Positions 8,318-17,016 of a stretch of 42,294 bases of DNA are shown here, in pieces (position 1 is the stretch's first letter; each line of letters opens with the position of its first letter). Position numbers and translations under genes: made by a program. This DNA comes from Gluconobacter kondonii (GTDB lineage Bacteria; Pseudomonadota; Alphaproteobacteria; Acetobacterales; Acetobacteraceae): NCBI RefSeq assembly GCF_002723995.1, contig NZ_BEWP01000018.1:1-42294 (forward strand). Reading direction: 5' to 3'. The notes below the pieces were generated by a model that saw nothing but the letters and a program-made list of their open reading frames with translations, did not search any database and was not told the origin of the DNA.

Positions 8318-9049
8318 TCAGAAGGAGTTTTCGAGCAGTGCCCGCGTCTCTGGTTGGGTCGGGGCATTCAGGACGGTGGAGGCCGGTCCGGATTCTACAA
8401 TCCGTCCCTGTTCCAAAACGGCGATATGGTGCGACATATGGCGGATGACAGCCAGATCGTGGCTGACGAAAACATAGGCCAGTCCGTGTTTTTGTTGCAG
8501 ATCCAGCAGAAGGTTCAGGACGATGGCCTGTGTCGAAACATCCAGCGCCGAAACGGCCTCGTCCGCGATGATGACGGATGGGCGCGTGATCAGGGCGCGC
8601 GCAATCGCAATGCGCTGTCTCTGACCACCCGAGAAGGCTTTCGGATAGCGGTTTGCGCTTTCAGCGGAGAGGCCGACTTCGGCGAGAGCCGTCAGAATGC
8701 GGGCTTCGCGGTCTGGGGCAGGGTCAAGGGCCTCCCCGACGATCTCGCGGACCGTCTGGCGTGGGTCGAGGGCGCCGTAAGGGTCCTGAAAAATCATCTG
8801 GATGGCAGGACGGATCTTTTCCCGTGCGGCGCGGGAAGCTGTTGCGAGATCCTGTCCCTGATAGAGGATTTGTCCTTCATGGGGGGGGATGAGGCCGCTC
8901 AAGAGACGGCAGAGGGTTGATTTTCCGCTGCCGGACGCGCCGATGATTCCGAGCGTCTGGCCCGGCAGGACATCAAGGCTGACAGTATGCAGGATTTGCC
9001 TTCCGGACTGTCCGAACGTCACATTCCGGGCCTGAAGGATCGGGGTCAT
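8318..9049 (-). CDS. Peptide ABC transporter ATP-binding protein (DppF-like)
   Basis: A 243-aa nucleotide-binding subunit. Walker A is GASGSGKST (37-45), the Q-loop is MIFQDPYGALDP (Gln88), the signature is FSGGQRQRIAIARAL (from about 139), and Walker B is VIIADEAVSALD (159-170), with the switch His in VSHDLAVIRHM. The Q-loop context FQDPYGALDP is typical of the second ATPase of dipeptide, oligopeptide and nickel importers. It overlaps the preceding ATPase gene by 4 nt, implying translational coupling. It lacks the long C-terminal oligopeptide-type extension, so it is shorter than E. coli DppF. Confidence 0.9.
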   Translation of the reverse strand: MTPILQARNVTFGQSGRQILHTVSLDVLPGQTLGIIGASGSGKSTLCRLLSGLIPPHEGQILYQGQDLATASRAAREKIRPAIQMIFQDPYGALDPRQTVREIVGEALDPAPDREARILTALAEVGLSAESANRYPKAFSGGQRQRIAIARALITRPSVIIADEAVSALDVSTQAIVLNLLLDLQQKHGLAYVFVSHDLAVIRHMSHHIAVLEQGRIVESGPASTVLNAPTQPETRALLENSF

Positions 9050-9864
9050 GCCGGTACCGTATAAAAGGGCAGGCGCGTTAAGGGCGTATGGGCCGCGCCA
9101 TGCAGGGACATAGCGAGAAGGGCCTGCGTATAGGGATGGGCGGGGGCGTCGAATATGGAGACAGTCGGGCCCTGTTCCACACAGATCCCATCTTTCAGCA
9201 CCAGAACGTGATCCGCATGATGACGGACCAGACCCAGATCGTGAGAAATCATCAAGAGGGCCATGCGGTGCGTCTGGGTGTGTTGATTTACAAGTGTCAT
9301 CACGTCTGCACGGGTGCGGGCATCGAGAGCTGTGGTGAATTCATCCGCGATCAGGAGGGCGGGTTTGCAGGCCAGTGCCATGGCCAGAAGCGCGCGCTGC
9401 CTTTGCCCTCCCGAAAGCTGATGGGGATAGGCGCGTTCGTTCACGCCTGCTTTCAAAAGGCCAACTTGCTCCATGAGAGCGAGGGTTTGATCGCGGATTT
9501 CGGAACGTGTGAGTATTGTATGAAGCCGAAGCGTGTCGGCGATCTGTGCGCCAATCCTTCGCATGGGGTTGAGCGCTGACATGGGTTCCTGAAAGATCAT
9601 GCCGAGCGTGTTTCCACGGATCTGACACCATTGAGGTTCCGTAAGCGTCAGAAGGTTTTCATCGTTCAGACGAATTTCTCCGTGAGGCTGGAATCCGGCT
9701 GGCAGTAGCCCCATGAGGCTCAGGGCCAGTGTGGATTTCCCCGAGCCTGACTCGCCGATAACGGCAAGGATTTTTCCCGCTTCTAGAGTAAAGGAAAGGG
9801 CGTGAAGGATGGGACGGGCTAGGCTGTGAACGCTCAGATCCATGACCTGAAGAAGAGAGGTCAT
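9046..9864 (-). CDS. Peptide ABC transporter ATP-binding protein (DppD-like)
   Basis: A 272-aa ATPase subunit, partner of the next gene. Walker A is GESGSGKST (37-45). Also present are MIFQEPMSALNPMRRIGAQI, the Q-loop sequence typical of DppD/OppD, the signature LSGGQRQRALLAMAL, Walker B ALLIADEFTTALD and ISHDLGLVRHHADHVLVL. The end is short, without the cysteine-rich Fe-S binding C-terminus found in many DppD proteins. Four-nt overlaps join it to the permease upstream and the ATPase downstream. Two different ATPases in one system fit the peptide/nickel importer class. Confidence 0.9.
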   Translation of the reverse strand: MTSLLQVMDLSVHSLARPILHALSFTLEAGKILAVIGESGSGKSTLALSLMGLLPAGFQPHGEIRLNDENLLTLTEPQWCQIRGNTLGMIFQEPMSALNPMRRIGAQIADTLRLHTILTRSEIRDQTLALMEQVGLLKAGVNERAYPHQLSGGQRQRALLAMALACKPALLIADEFTTALDARTRADVMTLVNQHTQTHRMALLMISHDLGLVRHHADHVLVLKDGICVEQGPTVSIFDAPAHPYTQALLAMSLHGAAHTPLTRLPFYTVPA

Positions 9865-10676
9865 GGCGCGCGCTCCTGTAGCGGGGCATCCAGAGCATCG
9901 CGCAAGCCGTCACCGGCCATGTTGAACCCCAGAACGAGCAGCATGATTGTCAGGCCCGGCACGGCGACCAGAAGCGGATGATCGAAAATATGGATCTGGT
10001 AAGCGGCCAGCGCCCGGCCCAGATCCGGTCGAGGTGGGGGCGCGCCCAGCCCAAGATAGGACAGTCCCGCATCGGACAGGATAGCGAGTGCGAGCGAGGA
10101 TGTTGCCTGAACCGTCAGAAGCGGGAGGATGTTCGGTAGGACGTGCCGTCGTAAAATGGAAACGGTGCCGCGTCCGGCTAGACGGGAGGCTGCGATATAG
10201 TCCTGAATCAGAATGGTGCGTGCAGCCTGCCGGGTGATGCGGATCTGGGCGGGAAGGCCGAACAGGGCGATGGCGAGGATTTCACCCGTGGCCGAAGCTC
10301 CGAGCGCCGTGACTAGAAGAGCGGCGGTCAGAACGGGCGGAAACGCCAGACCCAGATCGGCCAGACCCATGATGACTTTGGGTGGTTTCCCGGCCGCCAT
10401 CAGTCCCAGTGCCGTTCCCGCAACTGTGGAGAGGCAGACGGCCATTGCCGCGATCAGGACGCTGTTGAATGCTCCCGAAAGCACGAAGGTCAGAAGATCC
10501 CGGCCGAAGGGATCGGTTCCAAGCGGGTGTAACAGGGAGGGACGTGCATAGCGGTGCATGACGTCGATGGCCGGAGCACGGGCACCCGTGAGCAGGGCCG
10601 TGACGAATGCAGGAAGCAGAACGATGCCGAGCAACGCGCTGCCAGTCCAGAGTGTCGGGTTGGTGCGCGTGTTCAT
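9861..10676 (-). CDS. Peptide ABC transporter permease (DppC-like)
   Basis: A 271-aa inner-membrane permease of the binding-protein-dependent type. The N-terminal helix (SALLGIVLLPAFVTALLTG) is followed by the DppC-type segment HPLGTDPFGRDLLTFVLSGA. The EAA-type loop that contacts the ATPase reads YIAASRLAGRGTVSILRRHV, and the conserved SYLGLGAPPPRPDLGRALA region is near the end. About six membrane helices are expected. It overlaps both neighbours by 4 nt. HPLGTDPFGRD is a hallmark of the OppC/DppC/NikC permeases, which makes this call firm, although the substrate is not defined by sequence. Confidence 0.9.
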   Translation of the reverse strand: MNTRTNPTLWTGSALLGIVLLPAFVTALLTGARAPAIDVMHRYARPSLLHPLGTDPFGRDLLTFVLSGAFNSVLIAAMAVCLSTVAGTALGLMAAGKPPKVIMGLADLGLAFPPVLTAALLVTALGASATGEILAIALFGLPAQIRITRQAARTILIQDYIAASRLAGRGTVSILRRHVLPNILPLLTVQATSSLALAILSDAGLSYLGLGAPPPRPDLGRALAAYQIHIFDHPLLVAVPGLTIMLLVLGFNMAGDGLRDALDAPLQERAP

Positions 10677-11617
10677 GGGCGTTCTTCCCCAAGGCGTGGG
10701 TCCAGAAAACGCACCAGTGCTGCCAGCAGAAAACCGAGGATTATGACGGCGGTGACGATCAGCATGACGAGGTTTTGCACGACGGGCAGATCACGCTGGT
10801 TGACGGCTTCCAGCAGAAGTTTTCCGCAGCCGGGCAGGCTGAACACGCTTTCGACGATGATGCTGCCCGTTATGAGAACAGGAAGCTGAATCCCGGCCAG
10901 TGTCAGAACCGGGATCAGGGCGTTGGGCAACGCAACGCGCCACAGGACGCCAGAGCGGCTGTAACCTTGGGCGCGGGCCGTGCGGATGAAATCCTGCGAC
11001 AGGGTTTCGATCAGGGAAGAGCGCATGAAGCGTGCGGTGATGGCGGCCTGCGGGACGGCGAGTGCGACGGCCGGAAGAATGAGCGCTCTCAGGCCGGTGA
11101 AAAATCCATGACCCCAGCCCGGAAAACCGCTGGCTGGCAGCCAGTGAAGGGTCAGGGAAAACAGGAACGTCATCATCATCGCCAGCCAGAAATCGGGAAT
11201 GGACTTCAAAAGCTGAAGCATTGCCATAAGGCCCATATCGGACATTTTCCCCCGGTTTGCAGCGGCGGTCATGCCAAGCGGGATGCCTGCGCCGAGCGAG
11301 AGCAGCATGGCCAGCAGGATCAAGGGCAGAGTGCTTTGCAAGCGTTCGCCAATCAGGCTGCTCACGGGGACATCGTAGATGTAGCTGCGGCCCAGATTGC
11401 CGCGTATCAAATCGCCGACCCAGTGTGCGTATCTTGCGGGCAGGGCGGTATCCAGCCCGAGTTGATGATGCAGGGCGGCGATGCTCTCGGGACTTGCGTC
11501 CAGTCCGAGCATGACGGAGGCCGGGTCGCCGGGGATGAGGTTCATGGCGGCGAAAATGACAAGACTTGCAACGATCAGTAGCAGGAGCCGCTGAAAGGCC
11601 AGAGACAGGACGTTCAT
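10673..11617 (-). CDS. Peptide ABC transporter permease (DppB-like)
   Basis: Inner-membrane permease of about 314 aa. The N-terminal helix is followed by AAMNLIPGDPASVMLG, the conserved P-GDP motif of DppB/OppB. The EAA-type loop reads FIRTARAQGYSRSGVLWRVA. Two starts are possible: ATG 11644 would overlap the binding-protein gene by 23 nt, whereas ATG 11617 lies 4 nt after its stop, is preceded by GGGAG, and gives the usual short N-terminus MNVLSLAFQRLLLLIVASLV. The second is preferred. It would form the membrane channel with the next gene product. Confidence 0.9.
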   Translation of the reverse strand: MNVLSLAFQRLLLLIVASLVIFAAMNLIPGDPASVMLGLDASPESIAALHHQLGLDTALPARYAHWVGDLIRGNLGRSYIYDVPVSSLIGERLQSTLPLILLAMLLSLGAGIPLGMTAAANRGKMSDMGLMAMLQLLKSIPDFWLAMMMTFLFSLTLHWLPASGFPGWGHGFFTGLRALILPAVALAVPQAAITARFMRSSLIETLSQDFIRTARAQGYSRSGVLWRVALPNALIPVLTLAGIQLPVLITGSIIVESVFSLPGCGKLLLEAVNQRDLPVVQNLVMLIVTAVIILGFLLAALVRFLDPRLGEERP

Positions 11618-11621
11618 CCCG

Positions 11622-13103
11622 TCATGGCTCCCAGAAGACGCCACCCAGCGGGCAGCCTGCGATGGGCTGATTGGTCCACAGGCCTCTGAGATGGCGGTTC
11701 AGGACGGTCTCACGGGGCATCGAGAACAGGAAGATGTTAGGTTCGTCCTGTGAAAGTTGTGTCTGCATCTGTGCGGAAAGCGCACGGCGCAGAACAGGAT
11801 CGGCTGTGGCTTCATAGCGCCCCAGAAGGTCGTGAAAGACGGGGCTGTGATAGTGAAAATAGACCGGTGTGCGGTCATAGATTGCGATGTCGTGTGGCTC
11901 CGTATGTGCGATGACGGTCATGTCGAAGGCGCCCTGTCCGTAAATCTGGCTGAGCCATGCGGGCCATTCCACGGGTTGGAGCGTGACGTTCAGCCCGATC
12001 TGTTCCAGGTAGGCGGCGATGAGTTCGCTGCTGTCGCGTGCATAGCCGATGGGCGGGAACGCCAGCGTCAGATGCAGGCCGGGCGCAATGCCTGCGTCCC
12101 TCAGAAGCGCGCGGGCATGATCGGGGTCGTAGGGATAACGGTCGGGCAGGGCAATGTAATCGGGATCGTCCGGCGCCATGTGCGATTGCAGGAGCGTCGC
12201 GTCACCTTCCGCCACAGCCTGAATCAGCGCCTTGCGGTCAATGGCCTGCGCGATGGCCTGTCGGACGCGCAGATCGTTGAATGGGCGGCGGGCATTGTTG
12301 AGGGCGAGAATGGCCTTGAAGGGAAAGCTGCCGCGGACGACCTCAAGCTGCGGGTTGCTGGCAAAACGGCTCAGGATTTCACGGGATGGGAAGGACGGAT
12401 AGGCATCCAGTTCCCCGGCCAGAAGCGCGTTGCTGGCCGAAAGCGGGTCGGGCATGAAGCGGAAGGTGACGGAACGCAGGGCGGGTCTGGCACCCCAGTA
12501 TTCCGGATTGCGGTTTAGCGTCAGGTGATCGCCGCGTTGCCATTCGCCAAAGACGAAAGGCCCGGTACCGACGGGGTGACTGATGTTCTGCGCTACGGAG
12601 GCTGGCGAAAGGATGGCGGCGTCGTTCCATGCCAACTGGTACAGGAAACTGCCATAGGGTCGCTGAAGACGGACTTGGACGTGTAGGCTGTCGGGGCAGG
12701 AAATATCGGCAATCTGGCTGAAAGTGCTTCTGTCCGGGTTGGTACTGCCTGACGCTTCAGCGCGGAGAAGTGAAAATTTTACAGTCTCACAGGTCAAAAG
12801 CGTTCCGTCATGAAAATGCACATTTTCATGGAGTGCGAAATCGTAGGTCAAGCCGTCTGGCGAAACGCTCCAATCCTGAGCGAGGAGGGGTTTGATGGTT
12901 CCCTGTTCATCCAGCCGTACCAGACCTTCATAGATATTGTCGTAGGTCACCATTCCGATGGCTTCGCTGGAACCGCGTGTAGGGTCGAGACCCGGCGGCT
13001 CGATGGACAGACCGATTGAGAGCGTGTCCCGAACCTCAGCAGCCTTGGCACATCCCGTAAGGCTCATCGCCAGAAGTGGCAGAATGATCAGCAGTATTTT
13101 CAA
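11622..13103 (-). CDS. Peptide-binding lipoprotein of ABC importer (SBP family 5)
   Basis: A 493-aa extracytoplasmic solute-binding protein, first gene of the importer operon. It opens with a lipoprotein signal (LLAMSLTGCAKA; lipid-modified Cys18). Family 5 hallmarks follow: LSIGLSIEPPGLDPT, YDNIYEGLVRLDEQG, LAQDWSVSPDGLTYDFALHE with VHFHDGT, then RRPFNDLRVRQAIAQAIDRKAL and a C-terminal Asp/Glu-rich lobe. This family binds di- and oligopeptides, nickel or opines; length and operon favour peptides. Lipid anchoring is unusual for the free periplasmic DppA of Gram-negative bacteria but occurs in other family members. The 81-bp gap behind the MCE operon holds its promoter or allows read-through. 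Confidence 0.88.
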   Translation of the reverse strand: MKILLIILPLLAMSLTGCAKAAEVRDTLSIGLSIEPPGLDPTRGSSEAIGMVTYDNIYEGLVRLDEQGTIKPLLAQDWSVSPDGLTYDFALHENVHFHDGTLLTCETVKFSLLRAEASGSTNPDRSTFSQIADISCPDSLHVQVRLQRPYGSFLYQLAWNDAAILSPASVAQNISHPVGTGPFVFGEWQRGDHLTLNRNPEYWGARPALRSVTFRFMPDPLSASNALLAGELDAYPSFPSREILSRFASNPQLEVVRGSFPFKAILALNNARRPFNDLRVRQAIAQAIDRKALIQAVAEGDATLLQSHMAPDDPDYIALPDRYPYDPDHARALLRDAGIAPGLHLTLAFPPIGYARDSSELIAAYLEQIGLNVTLQPVEWPAWLSQIYGQGAFDMTVIAHTEPHDIAIYDRTPVYFHYHSPVFHDLLGRYEATADPVLRRALSAQMQTQLSQDEPNIFLFSMPRETVLNRHLRGLWTNQPIAGCPLGGVFWEP

Positions 13104-13171
13104 TCAGGCGCTCCGCGAACTTGCAGCCTCAGGGCGCAGGGACACGGAAAATAAAGCGTTCGCCGTCTGAG

Positions 13172-13187
13172 TGAAAGGGGGCTTTCA
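13172..13187 (-). terminator. Weak hairpin after MCE operon
   Basis: TGAAAG (13172-13177) pairs with CTTTCA (13182-13187) around GGGG, overlapping the end of the lipoprotein gene. There is no T-tract on the minus strand. It might attenuate read-through into the peptide importer operon, but the evidence is thin. Confidence 0.2.
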
Positions 13188-13823
13188 GGGATGAGGAATT
13201 GTGCTGTCGATCCGGGAGGCAAGCTGTTCCACGAGGTCACGCGTCAGGGCGACTTTGCCGGCATCCGTCGTCACGGAGCCTTGTGCCGTGAAAGAGCCTC
13301 GGCTGCGCATGATGGCACGATGTGTGTCCGAGGGGACCAGCGCCCAATCGGCCTGCAGGGCCCCTTGGCCGCTACTGTCGAGATCCAGCCGGTTGATGTT
13401 GACGGCAAGCCGGAGTGCCGGGGTTTCGGCCAGTGGTTGTGTGGTCACGATATAATGGGGCCAGTCCTGTCCCAAGCGGGCCGCCAGAAGGTCTGTCACG
13501 CCTTGCGACAGGCGGCTTCCCCAGCGTCCGTTAGGGCTGCGATCAAGCTGATCCCCATGGCGGGTCATGATGTCCTGATTGTCCAGATAATCCGGTAGTG
13601 CGACGCGTGCGACGTTCAGGACCGGGGCTGTAGCAGGAAGGGTCGTGTTGCTGGTCTGGGCAATGGCCGGTGCGCCAAGTGTATAGAACTGCACCGGCGG
13701 AGCGGCACAGCCCGACAATAGGGCGACGGTCAGAAGGGCGAACGGTGCCGCAGATCGTGTCATGAGCCGTGTCACGGGAATGGTCTCCAGAGAAATCGTG
13801 GGAAGACGGTTGGTGCGGTTCAC
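13185..13823 (-). CDS. ABC-type transport auxiliary lipoprotein (PqiC-like)
   Basis: A 212-aa outer-membrane-type lipoprotein of the PqiC/ABC_trans_aux family, last gene of the MCE operon. The signal is RSAAPFALLTVALLSGCAAP, with lipid-modified Cys39 in this frame, followed by FYTLG, the usual start of the mature domain. IVTTQPLAETPALRLAVNINRLD and a central polar beta-rich region match the family. Such proteins partner MCE rings to move lipids to or from the outer membrane. The start shown is GTG 13823, giving a 4-nt GTGA overlap with the MCE gene. ATG 13763 would give a shorter, more ordinary signal peptide and remains possible. Confidence 0.85.
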   Translation of the reverse strand: MNRTNRLPTISLETIPVTRLMTRSAAPFALLTVALLSGCAAPPVQFYTLGAPAIAQTSNTTLPATAPVLNVARVALPDYLDNQDIMTRHGDQLDRSPNGRWGSRLSQGVTDLLAARLGQDWPHYIVTTQPLAETPALRLAVNINRLDLDSSGQGALQADWALVPSDTHRAIMRSRGSFTAQGSVTTDAGKVALTRDLVEQLASRIDSTIPHP

Positions 13824-14782
13824 TGCCGGCGTCCCGTGAGCAGGAGTTGTGGGTTATGTTCGACATCTGTGGCGAACCCGCGCAGGGCCGAGGCAGCCGC
13901 TGCGATATCGCGCAGACTGGCTTCGAGATTGGTCCGGTCTGCGGAGCGCGGGGAGGTCATATTTTCCAGATTGGCGAGACTTTTTGTGGCCTGCTGCACT
14001 GCTTCATTGCTGCTCTGGAGGACCGCGCGCAGTTCACGCCCGCGCGCATCAAGCTGCGTCGTTCCCTCATTGGCCAGACGGTCCACGCTCAGAAGCGTGC
14101 GCGTTATGGCAGGCTCGAACTCTGTGATGGCCTTGCGGGTCGCATCAACCATGTCGCGGCTGTGGTCCGAGGTTTCGTGGATGCTTTGGATTAGGGCAGG
14201 CAGATCTTTGTCGAGCTTATCCGAAAGCTGACGAACCGAGGCCAGAGTGGCGTCGGCATTCTCGCCGATCTGTTTCAGGGGCAGGTCCTGAAGGCTCTGT
14301 GTCATGGCGGCTATGGTGGACTGTTTGGTCGGAATTTCCGTGATGCGGGCGATGTCGGGATGAAAAACCGCAGGCGTTGACGGAGAGAAATCCAGATCGA
14401 TTTCGGATGTGCCCGTCACGAAGCTCTTGAGATTCATCTCGCCGCGCAGCCCCTGCTTGATAAGCTCTTGCAGGTTGGGAAGGCGGCGGGTGCTGTTGGT
14501 CAGGATGATGTCGTCTGGTCGCATCGTGACATAGACCGGGATGTAGGCGTCTTTCGTGGCGGGGTTGTATTCAATGACGACGCGGTCCACCGCACCGACC
14601 TGAACGCCACGGAATGTGACGGGAGAGCCCACGGCCAGACCCGACGAAGCGCCATGAAACACCAGAACGGCTTTCGTCGTCCGGGCGAAAGGGTGGAAAT
14701 TGCCGAACAGGACGAACGCTGCAACGAGCAGACCTGTCCCCCCAAGGACGAAAGCACCGACAAGAGCCTGCCTGTTCATCAC
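13820..14782 (-). CDS. MCE-domain (MlaD-like) lipid transport protein
   Basis: A 320-aa periplasmic protein anchored by one N-terminal helix (ALVGAFVLGGTGLLVAAFVLF). A single MCE domain (about residues 38-130) contains GLAVGSPVTFRGVQVGAVDRV, the diagnostic MCE motif. A long helical, coiled-coil-like tail (about 150-310) with several Gln/Leu-rich heptads follows. MlaD-type proteins form hexameric rings that pass phospholipids between the inner-membrane permease and the outer membrane. It starts inside the end of the ATPase gene (4-nt overlap) and is followed by the PqiC-like lipoprotein with another 4-nt overlap. The tail is longer than in E. coli MlaD and closer to the PqiB/YebT or mycobacterial plan. 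Confidence 0.9.
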   Translation of the reverse strand: MMNRQALVGAFVLGGTGLLVAAFVLFGNFHPFARTTKAVLVFHGASSGLAVGSPVTFRGVQVGAVDRVVIEYNPATKDAYIPVYVTMRPDDIILTNSTRRLPNLQELIKQGLRGEMNLKSFVTGTSEIDLDFSPSTPAVFHPDIARITEIPTKQSTIAAMTQSLQDLPLKQIGENADATLASVRQLSDKLDKDLPALIQSIHETSDHSRDMVDATRKAITEFEPAITRTLLSVDRLANEGTTQLDARGRELRAVLQSSNEAVQQATKSLANLENMTSPRSADRTNLEASLRDIAAAASALRGFATDVEHNPQLLLTGRRQ

Positions 14783-15549
14783 GTATTTCCTTCTTCGTCG
14801 TCGCGTTCGCGGTGCATGAAGGCATGCACCTGTGGGTCCGTACAGGTGTCGCGCAGATCTCTGGGGGAGCCGTGTGCGATGGGAATTTTGGTTTTGGCAT
14901 CGAGAAAGATGCCGTCATCGGCGATATGGAACAGGCTCGACAACTCATGGCTAACGATGACGATCGTGGCACCAAGACCGTCCCGCAGGTTCAGGATCAG
15001 GTCGTCGAGGCGAGCGGATGTGATCGGATCGAGACCGGCGGAGGGTTCATCGAAAAACAGGATGTCCGGATCGAGGGCGAGGGCACGGGCCAGACCGGCG
15101 CGCTTGCGCATACCGCCGCTGATTTCCGAAGGATAAAGATCAATCGCCTGTAACATGCCGACAAAACCCAGCTTGAGTTCCACGAGGCGACGGATGACGG
15201 GCGGTTTGAGATCCGTGAACATCTGTAAAGGCAGCGCGATGTTCTCGCCGATGGTCATGGAACTCCATAAGGCGCCGCTTTGGAACAGAACGCCGAAGCG
15301 GTGGTTCAGATCGGTGCGATGGGCGTCGGTGCCAGCCCAATAGTTCTCGTTGCCGACATGGTATTCGCCGACAGAAGGGCGCAGGAGGCCGATCATGCTT
15401 TTGAGCAGCGTGCTTTTGCCGCAACCTGAACCGCCCATGACGGCAAAGATGCTACCTTTGCGCACATCAAGCGAGATGTTCTTCTGGATGATCTTCGGAC
15501 CGAAGGAGAGTGTGACGTCGCGCAGGGACAGGACGGTCTGGTCAGGCAT
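14779..15549 (-). CDS. MCE-system ABC ATPase (MlaF-like)
   Basis: A 256-aa nucleotide-binding protein powering the MCE transporter. Walker A is GGSGCGKSTLL near residue 38. FGVLFQSGALWSSMTIGENIALP is the Q-loop region, with the LFQSGALW sequence typical of MlaF and Mkl. The signature is EISGGMRKRAGLARAL, Walker B is ILFFDEPSAGLDP, and the switch is VSHELSSLF. The GGMRKR signature separates this class from ordinary importers. It begins 5 nt after the permease stop and overlaps the MCE gene by 4 nt. Confidence 0.92.
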   Translation of the reverse strand: MPDQTVLSLRDVTLSFGPKIIQKNISLDVRKGSIFAVMGGSGCGKSTLLKSMIGLLRPSVGEYHVGNENYWAGTDAHRTDLNHRFGVLFQSGALWSSMTIGENIALPLQMFTDLKPPVIRRLVELKLGFVGMLQAIDLYPSEISGGMRKRAGLARALALDPDILFFDEPSAGLDPITSARLDDLILNLRDGLGATIVIVSHELSSLFHIADDGIFLDAKTKIPIAHGSPRDLRDTCTDPQVHAFMHRERDDEEGNT

Positions 15550-15554
15550 GTCGG

Positions 15555-16715
15555 TCAGATCCCCAGAACATCTGCAATGACGGCGAAGATTGCATCAATG
15601 GCGATGACACCGACAATGCCAACGACGACGGCGCGGGTAGCAGCAATACCGACATCCGCAGCCGAACGCCCGGCTTTGAGGCCAATGCGGCAGCTTGTCA
15701 GGCCGATGAAGGCACCGAAAACGATACTTTTGACGAAACCGAAGATGAACTGGCCGATTCCGAAAGATGTGACCGTCTGATGGAAGTAGCCTGCTGCCGT
15801 GATGTCGAGCATCGAAATGGAGACGACGAAGCCGCCCAGCATCCCGATAAGACATCCGTACAGGTAGAGGAACGGCATCGTGATGATGAGGGACAGGACA
15901 GCGGGCAGGATCAGATAGGTCGAGGGTTGAATGCCAAAAACATTCAGTGCATCGATTTCTTCGTTACCCTGCATGGTGGAAATGCGCGCGGCATAGGCAC
16001 CGCCCGTGCGCCCGGCCATGATGATGGCGGTCATGACGGCGGCCATTTCACGCACCATCGCAATTCCGACCAGACTGGCAACGTAAACTCCTGCCGCGAA
16101 TTTCTGGAGTTCAACGGCTCCGACAAATGCCAGAATTGCACCAATCAGGAAATTGACGATTCCCACGATCAGCAGGGCATTGGGGCCTGCATCGCAGGTG
16201 TTGGCCAGAAGATCGCTGAGACGCATCCGACTGCGCCTCAAGATGGTCTGAACGGCCCCTTTGGCTGTCAGTGCCGCGAGTTCGGAGACAACGCCCACTT
16301 CCGTCATTGAAGCAATCGAATGGCGGCCAACGGCTTCGAGAAAAGGAGTACGGGGAGCTTTGTGATGAACAGGGTCGTCAGGGGCTTCAGGCAGCAGTTC
16401 CAGAAGCTGACGCATCGGGCCGGGCAGTGTCTGCATGTCGAGACTGATGCCCGCGTCGTGAGCGACGCGTTTGAGATCCCACAGGAAAGCGATCAGCCCT
16501 GTGTCCCACGCCTGAACGCCGGAGGTCTGGAAAGACAGATGTCCTCCCGGAGTTTTTGGCAGTCCGTCTTTTGGAAAGACCGGAATTGCGCCGGTCTTGG
16601 CCTGCCATATTCCGCTCAGAACCATCAAAGTGGCGTTCTGTTCATCTTCAAGACGCCATTGTGGGGTGCTATCAGATGCGTTGGAACTCGGTCCTGTATT
16701 GGTCTTGTCTGTCAT
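15555..16715 (-). CDS. MCE-system permease (MlaE-like) with N-terminal soluble domain
   Basis: First gene of the MCE operon, about 386 aa from ATG 16715. An N-terminal soluble part (about residues 1-125, with GLIAFLWDLKRVAHDAGISLDM) resembles the STAS-like domain found in longer MlaE permeases, and may replace a separate MlaB. The MlaE domain follows, with about five helices: FLIGAILAFVGAVELQKFAA, the EMAAVMTAIIMAGRTGGAYAA motif, and GNEEIDALNVFGIQPSTYL. The reading frame extends upstream to 16901, but those 62 codons look non-coding, and the next ATG begins the polar tail expected of a cytoplasmic domain. Shine-Dalgarno at the chosen start is weak. Confidence 0.88.
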   Translation of the reverse strand: MTDKTNTGPSSNASDSTPQWRLEDEQNATLMVLSGIWQAKTGAIPVFPKDGLPKTPGGHLSFQTSGVQAWDTGLIAFLWDLKRVAHDAGISLDMQTLPGPMRQLLELLPEAPDDPVHHKAPRTPFLEAVGRHSIASMTEVGVVSELAALTAKGAVQTILRRSRMRLSDLLANTCDAGPNALLIVGIVNFLIGAILAFVGAVELQKFAAGVYVASLVGIAMVREMAAVMTAIIMAGRTGGAYAARISTMQGNEEIDALNVFGIQPSTYLILPAVLSLIITMPFLYLYGCLIGMLGGFVVSISMLDITAAGYFHQTVTSFGIGQFIFGFVKSIVFGAFIGLTSCRIGLKAGRSAADVGIAATRAVVVGIVGVIAIDAIFAVIADVLGI

Positions 16716-17016
16716 GGACTCTGCATTTCCGGTCCTAACATTTCCTGATTCTATAAAAGAATGGAAAGGCTGGCTGGAGGTAACATTTGAAAAAAACGGC
16801 GCTTGATGACGGGCTACAACGGCAAGGTAAGGCATCGGGCCACCTTGGAATAGTACCTTATCGATTGCAGGAGAAAGATCAATACTCCTGTTAAGCCACA
16901 ACCATTAAGTGTATTTTTTTGGTTATTTCTATGTTTTGAGGGAAGTGAAACCTGCATGTTGTCAGGATGTTTCTGATAGAATCAGATATTCACGATTTGG
17001 AACCCTAAGACCTGTT
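16716..17016. promoter_or_regulatory. Divergent intergenic region (MCE operon / glycosyltransferase)
   Basis: A 301-bp region between the divergent MCE operon and the glycosyltransferase, holding no gene I can support. On the plus strand TGATAGAAT (16974-16982) is a good extended -10 for the glycosyltransferase, without a clear -35. On the minus strand an AT-rich TATAGAAT (about 16748-16755) could serve the MCE operon. Runs of T near 16913 and A near 16793 make the region AT-rich compared with its surroundings. Confidence 0.4.

Noticed and set aside
8084-8920. A 278-codon plus-strand frame over the ATPase and P1 peptidase genes
   Set aside because: Spans the ends of two certain genes on the opposite strand, low-complexity composition, no family match.
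10607-11581. A 324-codon plus-strand frame opposite the DppB-like permease
   Set aside because: Gln/His/Gly-rich antisense product of a hydrophobic permease gene; no independent evidence.
11757-12518. A 253-codon plus-strand frame opposite the peptide-binding protein
   Set aside because: Antisense of a certain lipoprotein gene; no recognisable domain.
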